Source: Paraescarpia echinospica (lineage: Eukaryota; Annelida; Polychaeta; Sabellida; Siboglinidae). From it: 64,000 bases of DNA. Shown here piece by piece: positions 13,771 to 28,700 of the stretch (within the stretch, counting starts at the first letter, position 1; each line of letters opens with the position of its first letter). Where the stretch lies: contig CM034544.1 in assembly GCA_020002185.1 (NCBI GenBank), positions 35,168,483 through 35,232,482 on the forward strand. The letters are read 5' to 3'. Below the pieces are notes generated by a model. It searched no databases. It saw only the letters and a program-made list of their open reading frames with translations, and was not told where the DNA came from. Both the position numbers and the translations under genes were made by a program.

Positions 13771-16700
13771 AGAGAGAAAGGGGGAGTAGATATAGGGGGG
13801 GGGTGAGAGAGATAGAGAGGGAGAGATATATGCCATATCGTTGACGCATGTGGGAGCAGTGCAAAACTATGCACTGCAATGAATATGGATGATGATGATT
13901 ATTATTATTGTTTTGTTTTTGTTGTTTTTGTTATTATTATTACTGAGTTACCCGGCGTTGCCTGGTAAAAAAGGCAGTCACATACATCCTCAAATAATTT
14001 ATAATGAAATCTAAAAAAATGTATTGTTAATATCATTATGAACATTGAAAATAGACCAAACCTCAAAAGCCGAACATTTGAGTTCCAGACACCCCAAACC
14101 CATCCCACATGTTTCCAGCCTACCCTTTTCTTCCGTTGCCGTTATCCCTCACGGGGTCGGCCTGGACTGTAGGGGTCGTCGCCATTTTTTCGGTCTTGCA
14201 CGTCTTCTTCTTTCAGCTCCCTCAACTCCTCTTCCTAGGGACTGGCAAGTCTGCTGCTGTTCTCAGGTAGTCTTCTTCCTCTCTTTTCTGGTCGTGGCCA
14301 TACCAACGAAGCCGGGTATCTCTCACCTTCTCTTTTATGCCCTCAACTCCTGCTAGGTGTCGCACCTACTCATTTGTTTTTTTCTTCCCTAAGCGAGAGG
14401 ATCATTGTCCATCTGATCATCCTCATCTCAATTTGTACGAGAAGGAGCTCTTCTTTTCTATTCAGGGCCCATGTCTCCGATCCATACATAAGGACTGGGC
14501 GAATCACCGTGCTGAAGATCTTGATCTTTAGCTTGTGTGATAACTTGCGGTCACAAATGACTCCACTTGTTTCCCTCCACTTCTGCCAGGCTGCCTTGAC
14601 TCTTGCCTTGACATCCATTTCACAGCCTCCGTCCTCCTGTATCACAGATCCTAGATACATGAATTCGGTGACTTGGTTTAACTTCTCTCCATGGATGTCC
14701 ACTATCTTGACTCTGCTTTTTGTCGCTCCTCTCGAACTGACTAGAAGTTCCGTCTTTGCCGTGATGACTTTGTGCCCTTTCTTCTCTAGGGATCCCTGCC
14801 ACTTCTGTACCTTCTCTTCCTGTTTCTTCACGAACTCCGCAGTGAGGGACATATCGTCTGCATACAAGGTCTCCATTGGCAATCCGGGTCTGCAAGTCTC
14901 GCTGATCATATCTATAGTACGATGATAAAGAGCACTGGACTTAGCTCTGAATCCCATTCCTATCTCAAAGCTAGCTGTATCGCCACGCGGCGTTCTTACT
15001 ACAATGTGTGCACCTTCGTACATGCACTGAATGATCCGCACCAACTTCTCCGGCACTCCCTTCTGTCTTAGGCACCACCATAACATTTATCTTGGTACTG
15101 TATCCTGCACCTTCTCAATGTCTACGATTGCGTGGTAGAGCTTCTTCTGTCCCTCTAGGGTATTCTCCTGGATCTGTCTCAGCACAAAAATGGCGTCGGT
15201 TGTTCCTCTCCGTGGTCTTCCACTATCTCCCTCAACCTCTTGTCTATGATATTCTCTAAGATCTTCAAGCTGTGCTCCAGCAGCTTTATTCCGCGATAGT
15301 TCTTACACTCTAACACATCTTCTTCTGTCTGTAGATGGGGATCTGTTTCAATCCTCGTGGATCTTTTCTTCTTCCCAGATCATCAACAGGAGTCTCCAGA
15401 TGTATTCTTCTCCTGCTTCTCCCATTGCTTTGATCATCTCGGCTGTGAGTTGTGATGACCCTCATGTCTTCTCTTTTTTCATCTTCTTCAGTGCGGTCTT
15501 CACCTCGCTCTTGTATATGGTAGTTACTGGTCCTTCTTCTGGTAATGCCTCCGTCAGTTCCTCATGCGGGGTTTCTGTATTGAGTAAGCCATCGAAGTAC
15601 TCCTTCCACCGATCGTTCAGCTCTTCTGCTTCTACCAATATCTTATTGTCCTTTATGATAACCATCTCTCCGATGTCTTTCTTCAGCGTCTGTCTTGCTC
15701 TCGTACCTTGTAGACTTCTTCTTCGGACTCCAGATTTCTGTATCACTCTTCTGCTGCTTGGTCTATCGCTATCGCCACTGCCCTCTTTGCTTCTGGCATC
15801 GCTTCTTGCGACCTTTCGCTTGCCTCCTCGGACTCTTCTTCCTGCCATGTTTTGAATGCCTCTTTCTTTCTCTTGATGGCGACTGTCATCTCTTCTGACC
15901 ACCACCATGTCTCCTATCGCTCACGTGTTACTCCGCTGGTCTTTCCGCACTTCTCACTTACTGTCTTAACTATCGTGTCTCTCAGTTTGGTCCAGTACTC
16001 CTTGACTGTTGTTGCCTCGCACTTGTCCACTTCTCTTGCTACTTCCTCAGCAAATGCCTCTTTCTTCTGTTCTTCCAGCTTCCGTATCTTGATCTTTGGG
16101 GCTCTCCTAGTCTGCTTCATCATCCTTTTCTTCTTCAACTTCATATCCATGACAAGCAGCCTGTACTGATGCGCAACTGCGTCGCTTGATATCACGTTCG
16201 AATCTTTCACCAGCCTTCTGTCTCGTCTTTTTATAAACAGGTAGTTAATATGCATTTTCATCTCTGGGTCACTCTTGTAGGTGATCAGGTGTTCCGTTCT
16301 CTTCTGGAAGCCTGTGTTGGCAATGAACAGCTGAAGGCTCTCTGCCGACTCCAGGACTCTTTCACCTTCTGGGTTTCTGGTGCCATATCCCCATCCTCCA
16401 TGGCTCTCCTCGTAACCCTCTGTATAGTCTCTCACATGCCTATTTAGGTCAGCTCCCAGTTTCCAGCCTATCCGCATTAATAAGTTGTAACTGGTCACTG
16501 GCCTAGTTGTTAGGACAACCTTTTGACAGAAATCGCACTCGCTCACCCGTGTAACTGACGTAACCAGCAACAGGCAGCTGGGTTACGCGTCCGGGAATTT
16601 GTAACGTTAATAACATAAAAACTAATACATTTGTCTGCATACACCCAGTGACACATTTGCAAATTGAATAATTACCTATACAAGTATATAGAAAAACACT

Positions 16701-19700
16701 AAATTCCATTTTTGGAACTCCACGGAATTGTTGCAGTGTGTTGTTTGCCAGAAGCAGGACGCGCTCACGGGGCTGACGCGGCGAAATGCTTACGTGACCA
16801 GTGACAGGTAGACCTGGTGCATGTTAAGCGCTGATGATGTTCAAACGTCAAAAACTTTTGAAATATTCAAAAGTTCTGCATACATCCAGCGACATACTTG
16901 TAGATGGCATAGTTATCTATACGATGATATAAAAAAACATTAAACATTCTGCGGCTGGAACTTCACGTAGAGTCTTTTGAAATATTGAGTCCCCAAGTTA
17001 TCCACCCCTTCGAACGAATTTCAAAAATTTCTTAACCTACGAATCATCTCAATGGGCCCTGTAGATCACATGCAGAATTTCAGCCCGATACATGCAAAAC
17101 CGACGGAGATGTGGGTTCACATAGTAGTAGTAGTAGTGGTGGTGGTGGTATTGCTATTATTATTATTACATCATCAACATATTTATTCGGACAAAACAAT
17201 TCACAAACATGACGACAAATTACAATGTTTCAAAGAAAGAAGGTGATGATAGAAAAACGTTACGTCGTATTGACATATCACATCACAACATCACATTCAT
17301 CGCGACTTAAAACATAACTTTTTATCGTATGGTAAGACGGACATTACATTCATATCACTTAGTTTCTTAACACAATCACTTTCAATCACTTACGTACATA
17401 CTTACGGAAATAGCTTACTTACGTACGTGAAAACATGTACATATTCGTAGCATTATACGCCTGAATGTACACATATATCATTTGTATAGTATAGTTAATG
17501 TGTGATACAGAGAGTGAGTGATTGAATGGGTATACCAAGAAAGAATAAAGAAATTAAACAAACAAAATGTCCGTCACCTGACGGGATGCATTGGTAGATG
17601 ACAGTCATAAATCGTGATAGTAATACGTGATATTGACTAAATGCTAGAAAACACAGAGCATCGTTTACTGCTTACACATACTCTTGGTTTGTTAGAAATG
17701 ACGAAGGTCGGGGAGAATGTGAAGTTCACGTCCATCGATAAGCCCTAGTCTTGGTAGTGTAGAATTGTCAAACAATATTCGTATTGCTGTGCTATTGGCA
17801 TGAAGGTGGACATAAGCATTATTGTGTCAGTGTCTACTTAATGTTGACGCTAGGGCCGTTTTCCTGATGTAGAAATATGCCGTGCCTGTGGAATTCATGT
17901 GATTGTTATGTTATGTTTTGCGTATTGCGTGCACACTACATTTTACGTTCCGAACAATTGATTTCTCCATAAAAAGTTTAGAATCTTGACATATATGGGG
18001 CATTAAAAATATGCAGGTTTTACGTCCTTTTCTATGGTTCGCAGTTTGGTCCCTGAAAGATTGGCGCTCGTGGTTCAAGGCGTCTAAGGAGAAAACGTTA
18101 ACATATCTGCATACATACGCAATCGCGATTATAAGTAAATTAAATAAATCATAGTTGACTAATCATGGTATGTATTTGGTGCACGCAGCTGAAGGCTGGA
18201 CAAACGGTCTACGTGACGACAGACGACAAATACAAGATGGCGTGCGATAGGTCACACATCTGGGTCGACTATGAGAGCATCGTCAACCTGGCGCAGCCCG
18301 GCAAGACCATCTTCATAAACAACGATAACATCGTGCTTACCATCCGTGAGGTGGGGACAGACCACAACATACTTTGCATATCCCGCCATTGTAACATAAT
18401 CTCCAAAGGTCTAGGGAGCACGGTCACGTCAAAAAGGTCTACGGTCAGGGTAAATTCAAAGATATTGTCCCCAAGGCCCCCCTGGATCCGCCTGTGTGGA
18501 TGGATAATTTAACCATATAGTTTCTTTAGAGTTTCTCAGTACATGTAACATTAAATAACTGACATCATGTGGGAACTACGTGAACATTTCTCACCTCGTT
18601 TTTCAGAAAACCCCATACAAGCCTGATACGCGTACTTTTGTCCTAATCTGTTGACTGATTGTGAAATTGTGCTGCGTTCTGCAAAGTAGCCATTGTTCGG
18701 ATACACGAGCGATTAGCATATATTCATTGCTGCCAAATGAAAGGCGTATCTACTATAGCAAAAAGAATATATTATGGCCACTCAGCCTAAATACAAGTGA
18801 AGCCGCGCAATTAGTGGCGCCATTAGACGGCTAGCTAGGATTTATGTCCGTTTGAAACAGCTATATTTTGACTTTTTGACTATAGTAAGACAGTCAGCAT
18901 TAACTGTATGAACATGTCCCACGCGAAAGTGCTAAAGAAAAATCATACATCACATAAAAACTTCATTTTTCTAGGGACCCTTTCAGATGTCATAATGGCG
19001 GCCGGCTCCAAAATGTGACCCGCCACAGCGAACCGGGTATTAAGTTGCACAGGACTATTCTACACACGAGGCAACATTGACTGTCCAGGTTTTGCTCCAT
19101 AAACTTTGTGGTTTTGGCAGACACGTATGCATTACAATATCATCTTCTAATGTCCAGTTTATGTTTTTCTCGACAAATAATTCAAAACTAATAAAATACA
19201 CGCATTTACATAACCGCATATTAGAAAACAATAAATTATATGAGCAAAAACCTCGTTCTACAAAACGTTGCGTTTTAAGGTCTGCTTAATTTTTAGCAAT
19301 AAATCAAAAACTACTGAAGACTTTAACAAATGACGTGTGATTTTAAAGCTCATGATATGTGGAATCCACAAAACTGCATTTCACAAATGTCCTTTCTGGT
19401 CAGGTTACCGGCGATGCCATCAAGTGTGTGTTGGAGGCGAACTGCACTCTGGGTAGTCACATGACCTGCCATCTGCCGGGCGTTAACGTAGACTTGTCGG
19501 CGCTCACTGACGAAGACAAGGCGGACATTGAGTTTGGCGTGGAGGAAGGCGTCGACGTTATCTTCGCGTCGTTCGTTCGGGATGCCGAGTGCATACGACT
19601 CATACGCCAGGTAAAACAATCCTGTGTCACCCTCGCCAGCTTCAAATGCTGAGCGCAGTGTCGCAGTGTTGGAACATCCGAATCTCATTCGAGATATGGG

Positions 19701-22700
19701 TTCGATCCCTGTGCTGCGGTGCCGAACCTTGGGCAAGTTAGTTCACACTACATTGCTTCAGTTCAATATGTTCTTCGAACAAGTACCAGGATAAAGACAG
19801 TGGTGGATATTTGTGTACGACATTGTCTTCGCGCATTAATTGCAGCGTGTCTGAAAGCTTCCCTGAAAAGTCGTGATGGTGTTCGATTGAACAAGTCTTC
19901 CAGAGAATAAAGTACAACGCGCATTGAGCAGGCGTGATGCTGTTGATTGTAGTCGTGAATGATCAGATTGTGTTAAATCTTAGATGTAGACGCCCACATA
20001 ATTGCGTTTTGTTTCCTTAAAAGCAATTCTTTGTAAACTAATAATACATTTGAGATGTATTGTATCAAAGCATGATATTCTCTGCCACTTATTTCGTGGA
20101 TTTTATGCGTAATTAATTGTCGTCTTACATGCACAAAATAGCCGATAAAGATTGTGCTTATAAGAATCATTTTGAGCTTGTGGCGTGGATGATTTACGCA
20201 GCCCGAGTTTAAATATGCACGCATGCTCAGTGAAGCACACTTTTAAATCAATACATCTGACATGGGCTGCCTCTATATTCACTCTCCGTTTATTACACAG
20301 ATTATACCTTTCCCCTTCCTTCTTTCCGTTGTTAACTACTGTTAGATCCTTGATCGCGGAACCGTTTACCATGCCCCGTTTCCTCTTTTCCTTTGAATCT
20401 CGAGTTCCGCCTGTGTCACAATAAACGTGTTCATACTTTCTCTACGAGAATCTTCATTCTATGATGTCGTTGTACGCACAGCCCACGGCCAGTACACGAC
20501 AACTACGTGACATAAACAGCAACTGGGTGTTTTTCTTGTCCCAGAAATCTCAGTGGAGTTAACCGAAGTCTGACGGACAGTACCGGATATTCATGAACAC
20601 GCCTGATATGGATCGTGATTGCTGGCGCGAACGGGAATCTCCTCATGCATACGCGGAGTTATTATATCGATATATTGTCATGGTGATTTATCACTAATAA
20701 AACATAATGATAATAATATAAATGCATAAAATTACATGAATTGTTCACATCAACAGGATTAATGAATAATTATGTACATTATAGATATTAATAAGTTCAC
20801 ACAACTGCCTTTAGGTGCTCGGTGAGAAGGGGAAGCGAATTAGGGTCGTCGCTAAGATCGAGAACCACGAAGGAATCAAAAACTTCGACGAGATCCTCCA
20901 GGAGTCGGATGGCATCATGGTAGCTCGGCGAAGTCTCGGCGCCGACATCCCCTTGCATAAGGTGAGTGTGTCGTGCTGTGAGTTACTGGCTACTGGGACG
21001 GTTAGTCATACGTCATTGCCTTTATTTGGTGTCTGGTCGTCAAGGTAATCCGCCATCTTGAAACATTTTTGTGACCTGAATTTCAACAAAATATATGACG
21101 GAATGTCCTAACCCACCACGTGTTTTCTAATAGTTTGACGAATAATATGTGTATGTCATAAACCGGTTTATAGTAGTCTCTTAAGAGTTTCTGTGTGAAC
21201 AAAGCGTAACGCATTTAGTGATCTTTACTTTTTCGTTAGGTGTTTATCGCTCAGAAGATGATGACGGCGAGGTGCAATCGTGCCCACAAGCCCGTCATCT
21301 GCGCGGCTCAGATGCTTGAGAGCATGTGCCGACACAGTCGACCGACGCGGGCCGAGGCCAGCGATGTCGCCAACGCCATCATCGATGGGGCTGACTGCGT
21401 GATGGTCTCGCAGGAGACTTCTGACGGACTCTATCCGCTTGAGGTGGTGCGAGTTTTGCACTATATCTCACGAGAGGCAGAGGCCGCGATCTATCACCGA
21501 CAGGTGTAGTAACTAGCAACTATACTTACATATTAGGGGCGGATGCTGAGATGGTAGTCTATGTGGACACAAAACATCAAATTGCACAACCCTCTTGAGG
21601 CTCGCGAAAAAACTTTCACTGGCGGCCGAACCAATTGAATATTGGGTGTGCGGTGTGCACTTTTTGCGGCGACGTTCACAATTACGGAAGCTCACCAGAC
21701 ACCTCCTGTTGCACCCCCTTAAGACTCACCTAAACGGGGGCGCATTCCATAAGTCCACGGGACACAGCACAGGCTTAGCGACAAAATACCAAAGGTCTAG
21801 GGGGCACGTTCCCCTAGCTCAGCCTCCCTGAATCGTGTGTTGCCGTTTCAAATCTTGGGCAATTCGTTTACTCTAGGTTTTTTCAGTTCACTGAGCTGTA
21901 TAACTGAATACTTGACAATGGTGGATATTTGTGTACGAATAGTATTCGCGCATTAATTGAAGCGTGGCTGAATGTTTCCCATATAAATCGAGATGGTGTT
22001 CTATTGAACAGGTGTATCAGCGAGTACAAAGCGCCTTGCCCAGTCGTCACGACTGCATGCTGCTTTATGTACAAGAAGTCACCTTTATTGTTTGTCTATC
22101 TGTCGTGTCTTTATTCTAACATCGTCTGCATCCCGCCGCAATGCATTCTGTTGTTTCGATATGTTTAAAATTTCCCTTTCTCATTATATGAACTGTATCC
22201 CTTGATTTTTCGTTTCAGATATGGCTATTTTAAGGATGTCTTCAAAACTATCATACCTGAATCAATCCAATCGCATTTTCACCGTAACAATATGTATGTT
22301 TTTAGAAAAACTTACACGTGCACTGAAAATAATAATGATGAAAAGCATTGTGCAACTACTAAAATAATGGTAATTGAAAATGTGTCTTGTAATATGACCA
22401 AATATTCAGTGATTTCTTGAAGGAATCCAACCAAACTTGACACTACTCAATTTTGACCCAGCTAACGGTTAGTGCGTTCTATAAAATGTCACTGTGCTAA
22501 TACGCGAGCTTTTAGCTCTCTGTTGCCACCGTGTAAATAGTTAATGCGATAGTAGTACGACATCAAAAATTGATTGTGCCAAATTATCTCTTGCAAAAAT
22601 GTTCGAAATAAATTGACAGATATCCCCCAATACGCGTTTTAACGAGGGGCAGTTTTTCTGTGCGTAGGTATTCGACGATCTACGCGAGTTGACGCACCGG

Positions 22701-25700
22701 CCTACCGGAGTAGCTCACACAACAGCCATGGCGGCTGTACAGGCTTCAAGCAACAGTTTGGCGGCCTGCATCATAGGTAATGATGTCATCATCATCAACG
22801 TCATCGCCATCGTCATCGCTCTCTTCATTGTCAAAATCTTGACCTACTACTTATGATACTTAACCCCAAACAGCGCTACGTAGGACTAACGTATGGATGG
22901 TTTATTTTATGAGTTTTCCTTTCAAAGCAACATATAGAGATTCCACCATTGACTACACATTAACCCTCCTCCCGTGTGGAATCACTTACTTCCCCTACCA
23001 GACACCACTACCTTCGACCGCCAGTCCGGCGCTCTACCACTCAATCAGCCTCAAAATCGTTATCACTAAGCGGCTTTTTGCTCCCCCTCCCGAACACATG
23101 CATGTAAATACCTGATGTCAATCTTGTGCCTTCAACCTCACCCTAACTCCAACCATAACATTCAACCTTACTCTAAACCTTGTTTTCACATCAGACCAAC
23201 CATAAAAGGCATCTCTACGTGGATGGGCAGCAGGAAGCTCCTTGTGGTTAGCAAGTGCCTTGTGATTGCAGGTGCTTTGTGATTGGCAAATGCCTTGGGA
23301 TTAGCAAGTGCCTTGGGATTAGCAAGTGCCTTGTGATTAGCAAGTGCCTTGGGATTAGCAAGTGCCTTGGGATTAGCAAGTGCCTTGGGATTACCGAACC
23401 GAATCACAATAGCCGATGCATGGGGAACGCGATTCCATAGTTGAAGACTATAAAACATGCATGATGTTCTTCTTTGAATGGTGACATTCAAGAGTCCCAT
23501 AACGCATTCATTTACACCCGCACACATGCTCCGAGAAATACGAATTAGGAGGCGTTTTATGAACCTATCATACGTCATGTCCGTAAATGGGGATACTGTT
23601 CGTAACGTTCGTCCATAAGCTATTTTCATATTCAAGTTGTCTGCCAATATCTTTCTTAAATTCTTCCTGTCTTCTTCTGTCACGTTGCACATTACTTAGC
23701 TCAGTAGTGTTCTGGTTCCGTTTGTCATCGTTCTTCCAAAGGGGGTAGTGTAAGAAGTGACGCAAGTTAGGTAGGCCAATGACAACGCACACGAACCTTT
23801 GACAAGTTGGCGCCCGATTCTCAAACCGTCTATGAGTAAAATGTTAAAAAGCACCCGCACGCATGAACACACGAAGGCCGCACACATGAACACACGAAGG
23901 CCGCACGCATGAACACACGAAGGCCGCACGCATGAACACACGAAGGCCGCACGCATGAACACACGAAGGCCGCACACATGAACACACGAAGGCCGCACGT
24001 ATGAACACATGAAGGCCGCACACATGAACACACGAAGGCCGCACACATGAACACACGAAGGCCGCACACATGAACACACGAAGGCCGCACACATGAACAC
24101 ACGAAGGCCGCACGCATGAACACACGAAGGCCGCACACATGAACACACGAAGGCCGCACACATGAACACACGAATGCCGCACGCATGAACACACGAAGAC
24201 CGCACACATGAACACACGAAGGCCGCACACATGAACACACGAAGGCCGCACGCATGAACACACGAAGGCCGCACACATGAACACACGAAGGCCGCACACA
24301 TGAACACACGAAGGCCGCACGCATGAACACACGAAGGCCGCACACATGAACACACGAATGCCGCACACATGAACACACGAAGGCCGCACACATGAACACA
24401 CGAAGGCCGCACGCATGAACACACGAACACACATGAACACACGAAGCCGCACACATGAACACACGAAGGCCGCACGCATGAACACACGAATGCCGCACAC
24501 ATGAACACACGAATGCCGCACACATGAACACACGAATGCCGCACACGAAGGCCGCACTCATGAACACACGAAGGCCGCACGCATGAACACACGAAGGCCG
24601 CACACATGAACACACGAATGCCGCACACATGAACACACGAAGGCCGCACGCATGAACACACGAATGCCGCACACATGAACACACGAATGCCGCACACATG
24701 AACACACGAATGCCGCACACATGAACAAACATACGCATATATGCAAGCTCAATGATAGTTAGATGATGCTATTTGAACCTTATGAATTCGTACTTTCACA
24801 GTGGCGAAGTCGGACGAGAAGTCAGCGCAGAAGATGTCGGCCTACCGGCCTCGGTGCCCGATACTGGCCGTAATGAGCGACATGAAAGAGGCAAGATACA
24901 TGCGACTGCACCGCGGTATCCTGCCGATCATCTACGAGGCTCCAGAGAATAAAATATGGGCGGACGAGATGGAAGACCGCATCAGTTTCGCCATAGACTT
25001 CGCGTGGGACCGCGACATTATTCGGGCCGGCTCAACGGTAACACCGTCAGATCTACCGCATCGCTCCATCGCATCGCGTATCATTGCGTCGCATCGTGCA
25101 TCGTTCCATTCATCACGAATCGCATCGCATTGCACATTGTTCTATCAGTCACGAATCGCATCGTTCATCGCTCTGTCGTATCGCGTATCATTCAATAGCC
25201 CGTCTCTCCGTCCTAATGCACATGCATAATGCTTATTAAGTGATGCATGACCTATTTTCACTTTCACTTAATATATTCGAAAATTAAAAAATTAGCGCAT
25301 TCGACTACGCTAGTTATATGAAATAAGATAACGAAATTTTACTTCAATAGAAAGGAAAATGATTATTCACTTCGAAAAAATTCACACAACGTTTTATTAG
25401 TCTATACAAATCACGTTTTGTAAAAAGTATGCAAGTGCGTATACCACAACAATATATATTATTTTAACAAGACGTATAACTTTTCTACTGTACATGTAAT
25501 TTGGGGTTGACATAGCAATAACAAATATTATTCATACGAAACCTGACGGTATATTATTTGACTGCACATTTCATGCTCTGTAGAGATAGTAGAGAACCGG
25601 AAATGGAACGCATTTTTAACCAATCAAATGCGGAGCAAGTAATAATTATACGGCCTCCACTTAACTATATCAACCGTACACGTGCAGGTAGCGGGGCATC

Positions 25701-28700
25701 TATCAGAACTGGTGTTGGATGTCGTGGATCGTGACGTTGCGGCTGCTCTGTACTTCCACTTAGGGTTAAGTTACATGGACATTCACGGTGTTCTGGTCAT
25801 CAACCATCGCAAATAGGCGAGCGGTAGAACCACATAACAGACCGATTTAAATGGCCCCCCCCCCCTCCCCCACCTACACACACCCAAATGTTATATCATA
25901 GGAAAGCCCTGCATCTGCCCGTCATAATTAGGACTGTCGAAGAATTACCAAATGGTGCAGTAAGCGTGAATCCAAGGTCAACCAAGGTCACCATCAAACG
26001 ATCAATTTTAGAAACTGGACTTTTTCGAAAACTTCTTAATATTTCAATGGCTATTTAGTTACTTTATTTAACTAAAAAATGGCCATGTCATATATTCTTC
26101 AAAACAGAGTACGATATGATGCTGTATCCAGGAATGATAAAAGTGACGACAAGGTCAAACAAGGTTACCCATCAAATGACAAATATTCGAAAGTTTACAA
26201 TGCCGCGAACATCGTAAAGTTACATTGACTGTGTTTCTACTTCACGACTACGGACAAATCCTACACTGTACGAAAGGACAATTTCTCCCCGTCAAAATGC
26301 GGTGTGACATGGCGCTGTGAGATGAAGCAGTTTGTGTGGAGCAGCGTTCAAACAAAGTCACCGTCAATTGATGAATGTTAGAAATTGCGCCATCCCGCAA
26401 GCTTTACAAAATCTTAATGGTTGTGGAGCTACGTGTCCTACGTACTGATGGCCATTTCATATTCCGTTGGAAAGCTTTCTGTCTTCCCGTTACAATGAGG
26501 TATAACGTATAACTATTAAATGGAGCATTATGTGTGTAGTGAATGTCAAACAAGGTCACTATCAAATGGTGACTGCTCAAAATTGCACCATTCCACAATC
26601 GGTGTAGGCCTAGGTTTACAATGGTTGCGTATCTACTTGCCCAAATGCACAATACCTCTTCATACCATTGTAAACCGTATTGTATCTTCGTCAAATTGAG
26701 GTATGACACGGAGCTATCAACTGGTGCTGTATGTGTGGAGCGAATGTTGAAAAACATCACTCTCAAATGATGAATTTTCGAAACTGTGCTATTCTGAAAA
26801 TGTTAAGACAAATTGTTCTAACAATTGCCCTGAAGTCAAACGATAAAAAGAATAATTATTGAACTTTTAGAATATCAATATATATATATATATATATGTT
26901 CGCGATATCTTTATTAAAATTGCACATTCTACGAAGCATAATCAATACGAGCTGATCCACGTACATGCTATAACAATTATCGCTATCGGGGGCTAGTTTT
27001 CTCCTATTTGTGCTCGAGTTACTCTTGGGTTGGTAAGTTTTGTTTTGACTAATCTTAACTAACAAGTCTTATAAAGAAACTGTTATTTCAATAATAACTG
27101 CCTGCATAAAATAATAACATGCAACAATGCATGTCATGTAACAACATAAATATTGAATAAAACAACCTTTATCGTTGACAGCCGTGAGCGATAATAGCAA
27201 GGTCGCTAAGTGTGAAGAATTGGGACAATGCATCTTTGTTGAATACGTGGCATCCTGGCTATAAATCTATCATAAATGTACATACACATTTAATAATGGT
27301 AAATTATCATCTAATTTAAGTTAATTGTAGTGCGAATTCCTTTTCAACCCATTGTACGTCACGTTCGTCTTCATTCAATAAAAGTAGGCAGATTGCCTGA
27401 CATTACCAGTTTTATTTTAACAGGGCTGAACATTTGCAATGGAATCTAGCCCCATAAAGCTAACGAGAAAGAGAAGACGTCTCTCAATTAACTTCTCAAA
27501 ATGCGTCATTTGTCAGGAATGTTTGAACAATTTAAAACTGTCAAAAACAACATGTACTGGGCAGAAATCATTGTTGGATGCAGCGGAAACAAGGAGAGGT
27601 GGCCTATATCACCGTCTAATAGATGCATTGCCTAGCCTTGAAGATATGCCACCGATACTATTCCACAGGAGTTGCTTCAAAACGTACACAAGCAAGTCAA
27701 ATTTGACTTAAGAAGGCTGTATGTCAAAGAGGAGACGAAATGATACGCGCAATATCGGAGGAGGACTTGATAACTGAGGATGCCGTGTATCACTCAACAT
27801 GTCTTTCATCCTACCTGAGTAAAACAAATCTTAAAACAAAGACACCGTCGTCAACTGTTACAATACAGTGTCCTTATAACACTGCATTCTACAGTTTGAT
27901 TCAAGCGACACGGGTATAGGGAAAACAGTCATCAGAGATGCAAAGGGAAGCAGTGGTATAGTTGGACTGACTAGAAAGAAGCCAGCACTCATCAGGTGGA
28001 CATTGACGACTCACATCATGAGTGAATTAGTCCATGGGCCAATACACATGCCGGTACCATTTTGAGGGACAAAGGCTCACTATATGTTTTTAAAGAACAT
28101 TACCTAGGGCACATTTTTCAGTATGATGGACATTCCCAAGTGGTAGCTTTATATTTTTTGTGTGGGAAAATATGCTTTTTTTGGGTAAAATAACGTTTTT
28201 AAAAAATTGCCCTTTTAAAAAAGGGAATGTACAGCTAGACAAAAATTCCAAAAGTGGAAATTATGACCAGTATAAGTGTTGATTTTTTGATTCCATTTAT
28301 TCAACATTTTTCTCAACAGTTGCCATGGAACCGGCCATTTTGGTGCAAAAAAATATGTTTTTTGGTGACAAAACTTTAAAAATTCATATCTCCGGATTCA
28401 CATTAAATATTTGGATGCTTTCAATGGCAAACCCATTCTGAGATACCCAGATAGTTTTCAGTTACCTGTGTGTACAATATATTTAGGCAGAATGGTCAGT
28501 TTTGGGGTAAAACATCAGTTTCGAAATGCCGTTTTTAGGAAAATGGCAGAAAAGAGTGATTTTGAGATTTCCTTGCTATTATACGACACCTAGCTATGCC
28601 CAAAGCTGTCAAAGTTGAGTATATCGGTAAAAAAAACATTGCAAAGTGATTTTCATTCATTGATATTCCTAAGGTCCCATTGATGAGTGGTTACCATGGT

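Larger units (their letters stand above)
14080..16570 (-). mobile_element. RTE-type LINE, truncated and decayed
   Basis: Read on the minus strand, endonuclease, linker and reverse transcriptase follow in order between about 16450 and 14370. The 3' part near 14110-14170 carries GGCCGACCCCGTGAGGGATA-like sequence, which I recognise from RTE-group 3' regions. The endonuclease N-terminus is missing, so the copy is 5'-truncated. It lies antisense within kinase intron 2. Confidence 0.75.

Noticed and set aside
13389..13879. Ser/Leu and Arg/Glu repeat proteins
   Set aside because: They are translations of the CT and GA tracts.
16503..16640. A second tRNA-like SINE head near CCTAGTTGTTAGGACAACC
   Set aside because: An A-box-like word is present but no B box was found; too weak to report.
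19648..19735. A functional tRNA gene
   Set aside because: A B box is present, but the acceptor and anticodon arms do not pair well and a SINE body follows. Read as a tRNA-derived SINE head.
23696..24752. Cys-rich repeat proteins of up to 340 codons on the minus strand, or a CRISPR-like array
   Set aside because: The 23-bp units are contiguous with no unique spacers, the genome is eukaryotic, and all three frames are equally open. It is a plain minisatellite.
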